Source: Cryptomeria japonica
Lineage: Eukaryota > Streptophyta > Pinopsida > Cupressales > Cupressaceae
NCBI RefSeq assembly: GCF_030272615.1
Contig: NC_081407.1
Span: 262,184,574 to 262,248,573, forward strand
DNA length: 64,000 nt
Direction: 5' to 3'
Notes under the pieces: generated by a model
Told to the model about the DNA's origin: nothing
Databases searched by the model: none
What the model saw: the letters and a program-made list of their open reading frames with translations, nothing else
Program-made: the position numbers and the translations under genes
Part shown: positions 12,599 through 23,796 of the stretch, piece by piece
Layout of the letters: each line of letters begins with the position of its first letter
Position numbering within the stretch: position 1 is the first letter of the stretch

Positions 12599-12610
12599 GC
12601 TTTGATAGAA
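12599..12610 (-). other. Degenerate initiator-Met primer-binding site, copia D
   Basis: The minus strand reads TTCTATCAAAGC two bases after the LTR end, where element A has TGGTATCAGAGC at the same spacing. Three changes from the standard tRNA-iMet site suggest a decayed copy. Confidence 0.6.
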
Positions 12611-12612
12611 AT

Positions 12613-13924
12613 TGTTAGCAACAACCAAGAAGGAAAACTGAGAGGGGGGGGGGGTGGGTGAATAAGTTTTCACCGGATTAATCAAATTAAGAACAATCTT
12701 AGATCTAATCAACTACAACAAGAATAAAGATAAACACAATAGAACCAACACACACAACACCAAGATTTTGATGTGGAAAACTCGGCTAAGGGAAAAACCA
12801 CTTTGGGAACCTACCCACAATAAGATGATACTTTGCAGTAGTATGTGTAAATATTATAATGGGAAATGCACATGCATTTAGGCACACTGCCTAGAGCTCA
12901 CTGCTCAAAATAAGATAACCCAAAAGGCTCCAACCCTTAGGGAAGGATCAATACCTTACAATAAGAATCAGACTACAATCCATATTACATGAACTGCAAA
13001 ATTAGCATCTCCTTATGCCTGATGACAGTTCCGGTTAAGCACATCTGTCTGCCCTGAAACAATCTCTTCTCAATACACCACACCAAAGGATAAATTCACT
13101 TATGCACCACATATACCACTCACTGATAATACAGACACAACATCGACTCCCAATTTACATGACTATACCACTTATTTACACAAATCATCAACCTTGACTA
13201 CAAGGTTGGCCAAACCCCCAACTCTCAATTAAAAAATTACATCTCATGATAAATAAATAAACATACCAATATAATGACATATATGACATATCATGGACCT
13301 AAATCAAATCTCCAAACATGCATCACCATCAAAAATCTCACCAAGATCAACCACAACATGCTACACCACCAACAATACTGCATAACATGAAGAATATCAC
13401 CGGATCAACAAAATCACCAACAATGCGCACAAGAATAAATACAGACCACCAAAGCAAATAGGACACAATCGGGAAACACCAACAAGCACATTAGAACCTT
13501 CCACAATAGCTGCACCAACACCACTTATGCAAATCTTCATCGATCAACACACTAACTCACAAGAACACTCAACAACAACAATTCAGACTAGAAAGATAGC
13601 TTGTGGAGAACCAAATCATGAACCATTTGAATTGAAGATACACATGAACATCCAAAACATTCTCCCAAATCCTCATCCAAAGATATGATCATACCAGAGA
13701 TCATTGGATCAAATACCAAACTCTACCAACCACTGGACAGAAAGACTGAGCTATAAACCATATCAAATAATATGATCAACTAAACTTTCAGATCACTGAA
13801 ACCAATAAGGAATAAAGTAGAGATACTGGAGATACTTCATTACTAAACCAAAAATGCAATACAATCACCATAATATGTTGACATCAATGACAACAACATA
13901 TCCTAGCAACAACAATATCCAACA
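12613..13924 (-). repeat. 5' LTR of copia D (1312 bp)
   Basis: Minus-strand start TGTTGGATATTGTTGTTGC, soon followed by GTCATTGATGTCAAC as in the LTR of A; end ...GTTGTTGCTAACA. The C-rich end motif shared by the copia LTRs is present (plus-strand G-run near 12642-12654) and has grown to about a dozen bases. Confidence 0.75.
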
Positions 13925-14283
13925 GGATGAACTAACCACCATAACATTTTTATATAGATTTATAAACAACAAAATTTATTAGGAAAAATGTTCAATCAAA
14001 GTCTCTTAAAACAAATCTCTATATAAAATTTAGTTTATATATACACACATATAAGATGTACATATACTTGTGTATATAATTATATATAATACACAAATAT
14101 GATTTTATAAATATTGCATAACTTGATAGAAATTATAAATATTGTAAAAAGTGTTGGAATAATCATGATATTGAAGAGTCTTACAATTATCATTTTTTCC
14201 TTGTTCCCAGCTTTACATTTTCCATGAAATTCCTTCTTTTAAGACATTATCCAAACTTTCCTAAGTATTCAAGCATTTTGGAT

Positions 14284-14317
<34 letters not shown>

Positions 14318-14976
14318 TTTGTGAATGTATATGGTATGTTATGGAGTTTTATATTAATAAACATGATTAATGTTAATGAGATATTTTTGAAGAAAAGCAA
14401 CCTTCAACAAATCTTGACTATCAACTCGTAGCCAAAGGATGATTGACTATAGCATGTTTAGACCTTCTCTAGTTGATGGAGGTAGTGGTCATGAAATGTG
14501 GAGATAATTTATTTATGAATCTTACTACCTTTACTGATGCTATTGTTAGAAGTAAATAAAATCATAGGAATAAGGACCTTTGGTTCATAAATTATTATTC
14601 CCTAATTCTGCACATTTTCAATTATAATTATCCTTAATGATGCAAGATTTCGAAGAAAACTTTGACAGTCTTGTCTCTAAACAATTATATTCCTATTGCT
14701 GTTTAGAAGAATAAGTATTCTCCCTATGTTATTGGGAGGATTGACATTTGTTATTAAGTTGTTTAGATTCTATAAATAATCTAACTTAAGATTCTATGTA
14801 TAAATTTAAGATCTTATCAAAGTCGATAGTTAGTTACCGGTTAGTCACTAGATTTTGTAATCATTACTATTGTTGAAATAGTAAGTTTGTCATTAGTCTA
14901 TGTACTCTTTTTGAATTGAAATACATAATGAATTCAATCAATGGATCTTTGAGTTGAGGATTGAATATTGATAATT
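13925..14976. other. AT-rich spacer between copia D and copia A
   Basis: No coding sequence or RNA gene is recognised. It contains a TG dinucleotide run at 14286-14314. Confidence 0.5.
14286..14314. repeat. TG dinucleotide microsatellite
   Basis: About 14 uninterrupted TG units. Confidence 0.95.
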
Positions 14977-14981
14977 GAGAT

Positions 14982-16663
14982 TGTTTGCATTATTAGCATT
15001 AAGCGGTCATTGATGTCAACTGGTTTGGCATGGTCACCGATGTGTAAGAAGTGGTGACAGGTATACGAAAAGTAAGAGATATTATGTCAATCCATATGTG
15101 AGTAAGCAGACAAAAGGAAGGTTACCAATAAACATGAATTGTGTCATCTACTGGTAAAGCAGGCTTACCGGTAAGGCATAAACCGGTATGAAGGCTGGCT
15201 ATTTTTTTTGTGATGAAGAGGCAGAATGTTATATGAATCACAACAACACTTGGTGAGCAGAACAAAAAGAATGAAGGCAAGATGAATTGTCAGGAGGATG
15301 TGTTGTCGGTAAGAGTAATTGTTCAGTTTGTTGGTTATACGAGTAAGGTAAATTGAACTGGTAGTCAATCTTGGTCAAAGAAGAATGTCAAACCGACATA
15401 GAAAACCAAGTAGAGGTGGATGTCGACAAAGATGACAGTTGGAAGCCAAGTTGTGATAATGCACAGGTTGGTGAAGTGTGCTTCGACATAACAGTCAGGA
15501 AGAAGGTCAATTTTTATGAAAAACTCGCAAGTCATGGAGGATGGCAGAAGATTGCAGCTCGAGGAAGACAAGCTAGCATGTGATTGAACTTATCCTGCAA
15601 GAAGATTTGATCTTCGTACCTGTTTGCTAAAGGAAACAACTAAGCCATTAATGGCGTATGATAGAGAAAAGCATAAAAGCATGATGCAAAATTCCAATTT
15701 TAGAAAATGCACATTGGAATGCGAGGCATTGGTGGTGTTGATCGATGACATGAAGATCATCTCCCTGGAAAAGTAGATGGAATTAAATCCAATATGGATC
15801 AAGTTGGTTAAAGAAAAACCTAACACTGCACTGTTTGAATGCGGTTTTTGGTGAGAATCTTAGATGATAAATATGTGAGCTTGAGACATAAATCATCGAT
15901 GATTGATGTGAAGAACAAGATAGAAGAGAGATTGAGAAAGGAGAAAGATCATCTTCCTTAGAATTTATTCTAAGAAAGTTGCAGAGTGAGTTAGCAGGCA
16001 AACCGACAAAGGTAGAGTATCCGATAAACTGTTGTAGGTTTAATAGTTAAGCTAATTGGTGAGGTGTGATTGATCAAGAAGGCATCTGAGTGTGAAATAG
16101 TGTGCTGTGAGGTTGAGAGAGAAAGAAGAGAGGCCAAGAGTAACCACTGAGTGATCAGAGAGTAATCTGATAACCAAAAGTGTGAGAACAGTGAAGAAGG
16201 CTGTTAATCGACAAAAATCTATTGATAAAGTGTTGCAAAACTCATTTGCAACCAGATGCTATAACTGTATTAAAATTGTATTTCATTATACATCACCAAG
16301 TTGGAGCTTGGTATAGGGGTTGGTGCTCCTTGGGTTGGTGCCCTAAATCAGTAGGGGTTGGTGCTCCCTGGGTTGGTGCCCTAAATCATTGTAATTCATT
16401 GTTTCACTTGTGAGGCTGGATTGGAGCAGTAGACTCCAACAACATTTCTCACCAAGGTTTTTCCCATATTGATTTTTCCTCATACATCTGGTGTTGTGGG
16501 TTGCATTTGTGTGTATTCCTCTTTTTATATCCACATTTGTCTTACCGGTTTGATTGTTTAGTGCTTAGGGTGATAATCGATATTCTAAGGTTGTTTTAAA
16601 AAGGAAAAGAATTTAGGAACCATTGATTCACCCCCCTCTCAGTGACGTACATTGTGCTCAACA
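14982..16663 (+). repeat. 5' LTR of copia A
   Basis: Starts TGTTTGCATTATTAGC and ends ...GTGCTCAACA before the primer-binding site. Near the 3' end it carries a tandem duplication of about 40 bp (TAGGGGTTGGTGCTCC occurs twice between 16313 and 16386) that is single in the 3' LTR. The C-rich motif ATTCACCCCCCTCTCAGTG precedes the end. Confidence 0.93.
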
Positions 16664-16665
16664 AT

Positions 16666-16677
16666 TGGTATCAGAGC
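16666..16677 (+). other. Primer-binding site, copia A (initiator Met)
   Basis: TGGTATCAGAGC, the standard plant copia site complementary to the 3' end of initiator tRNA-Met, two bases after the LTR. Confidence 0.93.
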
Positions 16678-16727
16678 CTAGGTTCCCGGTTGATTAAAGC
16701 TTGGGTAGATTCTGGTCTTAGAACATA

Positions 16728-18907
16728 ATGGCAAGAAATGAGTCTGCCTTCTCAAAAGCCCCCATGTTTGATGGATCTAACTATGCTTTTTGGAGTAGAA
16801 GAATTGAGACCTATACTTCCTCCCTTGGTTTTGATGTGTGGATGTCTGTCAAGAATGGGTATACTATCGCTAGAGTTCCTCCCACTGATCCAGATGCCAA
16901 GAAGGATTATGAGAATAATGCAAATGCTAAACATGCTATCTTAAGTGGGCTGTCTGATCATGAGTTTGTCAATGTCATACACTATGCATCAGCCAAGGAG
17001 ACTTGGGATAAAATGCAAAGGTTATTTGAAGGAGATGAAAAAGTCAAGAGGCCAAGCTGCAAGCACTAAGGGGTCAACTTGAAGGCATTAAGATGAAGGA
17101 TGAAGAAAATATTGCAGACTACCTTCACATAATAGATGAAACTGTGAACACCATCAGAGGACTTGGAGAAGAAATTGTAGATGAGATTTTTTGTCAAGAA
17201 GGTACTTAGATCTCTCATGCTAAGTATGATACAAAGGTTTTTGCCATAGAAGAAGCCAAGGATCTGAAGATCTTCACAATGGATGAGCTATTTGGCTCAC
17301 TAACAACTTATGAAATGAGAACAACCAGTGATGCATCCTCAAGGAAAGAGGCAACGTTCAACTGCACCAAGAAGGGCAAAGGAGAGGTTGCTCATAAAGG
17401 ATCTAGCGAAGACTCAGATGCAGAGGTAGAAAACTTTGTTAGAAAGCTCAAGAGAGGATCTGACAAGTATAAAGGAAAGTTACCACTCAAATGTTTCAAC
17501 TGTGGTAAAGGTGGACACTTTGCTGCAAAATGTCCTTATAATGAAACCGATGGAGATGAGTCAAGAAGTTTTAGCAGATCTGCTGGTAAAGACAAAGAAA
17601 AAAATGTCTACCAGAAAGGAAGAAGAGGCTACCAGAAGTAGAACAACGCATACACTATTGAGGATGATGCCATAGACAAAGAAAGTGCATCAGAAGATGA
17701 CTACCATGAGAATGACAAAGAAGTTAATCTCTTTATGGCACTTGATGAACTGGTTGGTGAAGATGAGGAAGAAGAAGACATTGAGGCTGAAGTGGATCTA
17801 GAAGGTGAGCTTATAAGTGCTCTTGAGGAGCTCAGTAAAACAAGAAGAGAACTCAATAAGTTCAAGCTTGCTACAACAGATGAACAAGGTCTCTTGAAGC
17901 AATCCTTGGATAAGTCCAATCAAGTTATATCTAACTTGAAACTCCAATTGGAAGAAGCCAAGAGGATATGTGAAGTTACATCCTCTGATTTGATGAAGAA
18001 GGAAAAATAGCATCAAGATCTAGAAGCAGAAATAGTGAAGCTCAGAAAGGAGCTTGAAAAACGTAAGGGAGAAATGAAAGTGAGAAGCAAATATGAAGGC
18101 AACACCGAAGCCTTAGATCACAAGATGTTGAGCAAACAGAAGCCATCTAAAGATACCGGTGGCTTAGGATTTGAAGAAGGACAAAGTTCAAACAATAGAG
18201 ACACATCTGATAAGGAGATATAGTTTACTTCTTCAAATGAAGGTGAAGAGAAGAAGTCATTCACAGTAAGAAAGGATACCAGTAAGAAGACATATGTAGA
18301 TGCTGTTAGAAACCACCACACAAACCGGTATACACAATCAATAAACCAGAGGCCACACTCAATGTACCAGCATGTAGATCCAAGGAGAAATGCAAGAGTT
18401 GATCATGAAGGATTCACCAGAGTCAGCAACATGAAAGGAAGACCCTCGGTGAGGCAGTCGTTTGCAGGACCAAGGCAACCTAACCATTATGATCCAAACT
18501 TTCATGGTTATTGTTACCAGTGTAACAAATTTGGACATAGAATAGTTAACTGTAGATTAACCAATAAGCCCACTATGAGTTATAAAAGTAGAAATCCATT
18601 TAATCCACTACGGGATATGAATGTTGTCTGTTATCAGTGCAATGGATTTGGTCATAGGAGTTTTGAATGTAGGAAGAATAAACCGATGTCGTACAATAGT
18701 TTCAAAGATTCATCTTTAAATGAAAATGTGAAATGCTATAACTATCAAGAGTTTGGACATATAACAAAGTTTTGTAAAAATAGGAAAACCAAGCAAGATA
18801 GGACAAATCCTGATCAAGAACCAGTAGTTAAACCAAAGTACAAAATAGAAGCTGATAAGAAGCAGGAAACCAAACCGGTATGGGTTGAGAAAGAAAAGGA
18901 CAAGGCA
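16728..18907 (+). pseudogene. Gag of copia A with four zinc-knuckle-like motifs
   Basis: The ATG at 16728 lies 50 bp after the primer-binding site and begins a UBN2-type gag (MFDGSNYAFWSRRIETY). A frameshift near 17045-17075 moves the frame, which then continues with a few stops to 18907, where the nested insertion X starts. Seen in order: CFNCGKGGHFAAKC (about 17490), an acidic region, a Leu/Lys/Glu-rich probable coiled coil (17800-18080), then CYQCNKFGHRIVNC (18512), CYQCNGFGHRSFEC (about 18629) and a third, CYNYQEFGHITKFC, whose second Cys is Tyr. The usual copia gag has one knuckle, so the long C-terminal extension is unusual. The gene is broken. The frame at 18907 matches that of pol after the insertion, so gag and pol were one frame. 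Confidence 0.85.
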
Positions 18908-20744
18908 TGTAATGCCCCACTAGGAACCCTAAAGGAAAACAACACAACTAGGCAACTAAAGGGTGAAATAATTTTTTCTTTTTTCTTTTAAAGACTAAGT
19001 GCACTAACTAAAACCATTGCACGTTTAATAACACAATGGAAATCTAACATATGTTTTCCTAAGGGTGACCAATGAAGATTAAATTCGTAGATTATATTAA
19101 CACCACAGTTAATCCATTTAATTAGATAAATTGAATGCTTAAGTTTAAAACTACACATACATCCAAATTTCATAATAAAGAAAAAGTATTCCAATGCATT
19201 CAATTTTCCATAAATCATTTATACATCAAAATAAAGCAACTGAATTAACATACATTCCATTGACATACTATTACAATATCCATAAATACATGGCTTCCAA
19301 TAATACCATGGATTGCAAAGTTACAATCTCAAGGTTACATAAAAGTCTGATATAATGACCACAAGGTCTCAACTTGAACAATGATCTCGAACAAGAGCTG
19401 GTACATGAACCACGAACCAAGAAACACCAGTGAAGCCTTTCCTCGCCTGAAGAAACAATCCAGAACATCCGATGGGAAGTGGCACTACCACCCGACCATG
19501 TGATCCCGAAATGGAACCACCCCACCGTGCTAGGAGATAGTAGAAAACCCTCAAGCAAGCAAAGTAAGACAAGTATGAAAGGACTACAAGAATCCACAAA
19601 CATCCATGTAACTCAACTCACAAAACACAAGTGACTCTAAAAAGAGAGTGTAATCGCATAGCTTGATGGTTACCTTGGTACAACCTCCATAGGTCCTGGC
19701 CCCCATCCTGGGTTTCTCCTGGTAACCTCTCCCAAGCCTCCGATTCCAACTAAGTCTCATGCGGACACTACCAATCCTTTCGTGAAGACAAGGTGGTAAG
19801 TTTGCCATTCTAGGCCTTCTCATAACATTATGAGCCCTATACAAGCACTCACCTATGCACGAGGTACACTTATCTTAATTAATATTTATCTCACTTCCCC
19901 CCAATATATTATTATGTTATCACTTTTTAACTAACTTTCGACGGGTTATCCTGTCATCCACTTTGGGTACGACCCCCGCTCAAAAGCCACTCTCTCTCAT
20001 AGAACACTAACATGAAATGTCTCTTTCTATGAGAACTCTATGGCGAAACAAACAACCATAAACAATCCTGACAAAGCACAGGTGAAGGATACACAATCAC
20101 TAACCAAAGATTGACCATTTGGATAACAACACACAATGGCTCATATCAAAAAGGTTATACAACAACACCCGGTCTAGGAGATATAGCAACATAAGACACA
20201 ATGACAACAATACAACCAATTTTGCAATGAAATTAAGCTTTGACCGAGAATACCATTTACACAGGATCCTATTACAAACAATCTTTTCTCAACACAACCA
20301 AAGCATGAATTACTTGCAAATAAAGATTTCCCAGAAAATAAGAAATACAACTATATTTAAATAAATCAATTTTGTCATTTGTCTAATAAAGTTAAATATA
20401 TTCACATATGAATTAATCTCCTAATGAGTTTACAAACATAAATATGAGATCTTAATTTATAATTTTTTTTCTGAAATAACTAACTTTGAATTAATTATAT
20501 ATATAAACTAAAATCTCCAATTATAAATTTCTCACAATTATTTTTTTACCAAAACCTTATTTAAAATCCCAAAGCATAAAGAAATTATTTTAATTAAAAG
20601 TAATATAAAGTAAAGACAACTCATTATATACATATATATTAAAACAAATATATTATTATTTTATTTTATTAAATTTCTTTTAAAAACAAAATTTAAAAAG
20701 AAAATTAAAATAAAATAAAATTAAAAAAATATTATTCTCTAACT

Positions 20745-20905
20745 ATTTGGCTACCCTAAGGTAGCGGTGCTACCATAGGCAGCCAATGCTACCCTTGGGT
20801 AGCGCTACTGCCATAGCTACCTTTGGGTAGCATTGTTGTCCTAAGGCAGCAACCGCTACCTTTGGGTAGCACTGCTGCCCTATGGCAACAACCACTACCG
20901 AAAGT
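20745..20905. repeat. Cluster of GGTAGC/GCTACC palindromic repeats in X
   Basis: Five or six copies of CTACC(C)TTGGGTAG-type inverted repeats alternate with GCAGC/GCTGC stretches. CTACCTTTGGGTAG occurs more than once and can fold into a 5 bp stem with a 4-base loop. The patch is GC-rich within very AT-rich sequence. Confidence 0.75.
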
Positions 20906-21650
20906 AGTGCGGCGTGGGTTGAGGCATTGCCTCCCCACATTTTTATAATTATTTTTAAATTTTTTTTTTATTAATCTTTTTTTTTTTTTTTTTAAACATA
21001 AAATTACAGTTTTATTAAAACCATTACAACAGCAAAAAAAATACTAAATACCCAATTCAATTTTTATTTCAATTTTTTTTTAAATTAGATACTCTCATAA
21101 ATTTAATTCAAAATTAAATTTATTCCTAAAGTGCTCAACAATTTCCACATAGATACCTTTATTGAAAAAAGAACTATTAGAACAAATCAAACAAGAGAGG
21201 ATAATTTCTCAAGTAAATACCCTTTCTCATAAATCTTGCAATTTCCATGCATCATAAAATCTTGACAAATTTTCTATAATAATTTTTCCTAATTTTCCTA
21301 AAATTACATACTTCCCATAAATTAGAAATACACATCAGGGATAGATTTTAAAACAAAACTCGAATTCACCAAAAGAGGGTTTGTATTTGACAATAACTTT
21401 ACACACACACATCAATCAGAGAAAAATAGAAATATTTACTAAAAACCCACAACTAAAAATTCATCCAACCAGGTATAGCTTTCCTGGAAGAAATTTGTAG
21501 AAGAGCCCTAATCCTTTCAATAAACTTCCAATAAATTTCTTCACCTAAAATTCTTGACCTGTTCCTGTGTAACTAAAATAAAGATCTATTCCCCCATTTA
21601 AACTAAAATTCTAGGTTCAATAGCTTTTTCACAAAAACCTAAATTTAGAA

Positions 21651-23774
21651 TGTAGTCACATAAATCTGTCCACTTAATTAAATGAATATTTAGTATTTAT
21701 TTGATTATTTAACCATCAATCACTAATTAATTAAATTAATATATTTAATTAATTCATCTTAACCCTCTTCTCCTATTGATTAAATAAATTATTCAATTTA
21801 TTTGATTTAATTCACTTAACCAAATTCAAACCATTAATTAAATAAATAAATCATATTTATTTAATTAAATCTTCTTTCACATTTAAATAAATTAATATTT
21901 ATTTAAATTCCCCCAAAATCCCACCTCTCACATTTAAATAAATTAACATTTATTTAAATCACCTTTATCCTCCACCCACTTGTATTTTCCTACAAATGCA
22001 AGTTGCACAACTATTTTAAATAAATCATTTATTTAAATCACCTTTATCCTTCACCCACTTGCATTTTCCTACAAATGCAAGTTGCACAACTATTTTAAAT
22101 AAATTATTTATTTAAAATCCTATTTATCCTCACCCACTTGAAACCTTTAATGGTTTCCCTTAAAGTCTTCAAACTTAATGGCTTCCTTCTAGAATCTTCT
22201 CAAACCTTTAATGGTTTCCCTTAAAGTCTTCAAAACTTAATGGCTTTAAAGTCTTCAAACTTGATGGCTTCCTTCTATAGTCTTCTTAAGCCTTTAATGG
22301 TTTCCCTTAAAGTCTTCAAACTTAATGGCTTCCCTTAAAGTCTTCTTAAGACTTTAATTGCTTCCCTTAAAGTTTTCAAGCCTTTAATGGTTTCCCTCAA
22401 AGTCTTCAAACATTTTAATGTTTTATCTTCCTTTTTCTCATTTAAATAAATTAATATTTATTTGAATATTTATCCAAATGCAAATTACACCATTTAATTG
22501 AAATAAATGATTTTATTTTAATTGAAAATACCAAAATTCCTCCCACTTGCATGCCTAAACCCCTTCTAGATTCTTCTAAACCTTTCCTAATTAACCTAAT
22601 CCATCCCCTAAATATTGTCACATTCCTAAGCAAATTGGAGTCACTTCTCAAAGACTCCAAAGTCTTTGAAAAACGATTAATGATTTGTGTGTTCAACAAA
22701 TTAACCTCTAAAGTCTTCCAAACCACTTATGGCTCTTACATGACCATTAATGGTTAATTCCACTTGCACCCATGGTTAAGGACTTTGACCCCTAACTTAA
22801 CCCTCATGTAACCCATGTGTCTCTTCAAAGCATTTATTTCTTTGACTAGGGTAACCATTATGTCCCCTCAAGCATTTAATGCTCCTTATCTCTCCTCTCA
22901 AGCCTCCTCATGGTGACACTTGTCAACATGGGATTGGGTTGAAAGTCTCACATGGATTGAATATCTTTCAATCTTAACCCTTGTTAAGATTACTCAATCT
23001 TAACCTTTCATTTCCCCATTTCTTCTATAAATAGAACCCTTCTCCTTAAGCAAAAAGGAAGCATTAGAGTATTGTTGTTATATAGGTATTAGCATAGAGT
23101 TTTTTCATAGCATCACTGTCTACACTTGCATAGCATTTGCTTATCATATTCAACCATATTGAATCTCCATATGGCATCCATGGATAGTGCTAAAAGCTAA
23201 GAGCTACACTCATTTGGGAGTTGGAGAGGGGAGAAACAAGGGAGAAGGATCAAAAGGCATCATGGAAGCATCTTAGGGAGGCTCTTCTCCTTTCTTTTAT
23301 TTTGTTAAACTTCTTTCATGCTTTTTGAAATCTCTTTTGATATGTTTGGAATGGTTTTTAGTTCTTTGTTTTGTTTTTATGGTTGAAACTAACTTATTAA
23401 CATTGAACTTTGTTGTTGCCTTGTCCCCATTTCATAGCATCACTGTCTACACTTGCATAGCATTTGCTTATCATATTCAACCATCTTGAATCTCCATATG
23501 GCATCCATGGCTAGTGCTAAAAACTGAGAGCTACACTCATGTGGAACTTGGAGAGGAGAAGAACAAGGGAGGAGCAACTATGAACATCTTGATTAGCATT
23601 TGGAGGAGTATAGTTTATCTATTCTATGTTTGTATGCTTTCTATTTCATGCTTAATATCTCTCTTGATATGTCTGTTTAGGATAATCTTTTGTTGCTAAC
23701 ACTAATATTTATTTTTTGTGCTCTTGTGTGTGTTGCCATCAAACAGATTTTCTAATCCTTTTTGTAGAGCATCA
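21651..23774 (+). repeat. 5' LTR of element B (2124 bp)
   Basis: Matches the 3' LTR along its length but is about 300 bp longer. The sequence from TTCATAGCATCACTGTCTAC (first at about 23104) is repeated, diverged, from about 23437 to the LTR end, while the 3' LTR has one copy. The left part holds AT-rich palindromes (ATTTAAATAAATTAATATT), three 75-80 bp repeats around TACAAATGCAAGTTGCACAA (21990-22120) and a run of CTTTAATGGTTTCCCTTAAA-type repeats (22140-22410). Confidence 0.95.
23026..23034 (+). promoter_or_regulatory. TATA box of the B 5' LTR
   Basis: TATAAATAG, conserved at 37637-37645 in the 3' LTR. It probably marks the promoter, with transcription starting some 30 bp downstream (inference). 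Confidence 0.65.
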
Positions 23775-23776
23775 TT

Positions 23777-23796
23777 TGGTGAACCCGACTTGAATC
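23777..23796 (+). other. Primer-binding site of element B
   Basis: TGGTGAACCCGACTTGAATC, two bases after the LTR end; nearly the same as the site of element E. Confidence 0.8.

Larger units (their letters stand above)
10652..13924 (-). mobile_element. Truncated Ty1/copia retrotransposon D
   Basis: On the minus strand the order is LTR (13924-12613), degenerate primer-binding site, gag, zinc knuckle, protease, and the first part of integrase, then homology stops. The Ty1/copia order (integrase directly after protease) and motifs such as DSGCSHHMTGDK place it in that superfamily. Most of integrase, all of reverse transcriptase and RNase H, and the second LTR are absent. Five bases after the LTR read GGATG; no partner is available because the other end is gone. 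Confidence 0.85.

Noticed and set aside
12640-12656. G run as a possible sequencing error or G-quadruplex gene signal
   Set aside because: It is the expanded form of the C-rich LTR-end motif seen in the other copia LTRs; no further G-tracts are nearby.
18900-18908. A 9 bp direct repeat ACAAGGCAT at both ends of X, as for a Mutator-type DNA transposon
   Set aside because: No terminal inverted repeats follow. Reading the ends as TG...CA with a 5 bp duplication AGGCA fits an LTR and explains the same bases.
18970-18990. T-rich run as the poly(A) end of a LINE on the minus strand
   Set aside because: It lies inside X, away from the target duplication, and no LINE coding sequence is present.
19271-19844. 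Minus-strand open frames of 76-110 codons inside X
   Set aside because: They overlap in two frames, have no known motif, and lie within a solo LTR; chance frames in a GC-richer patch.
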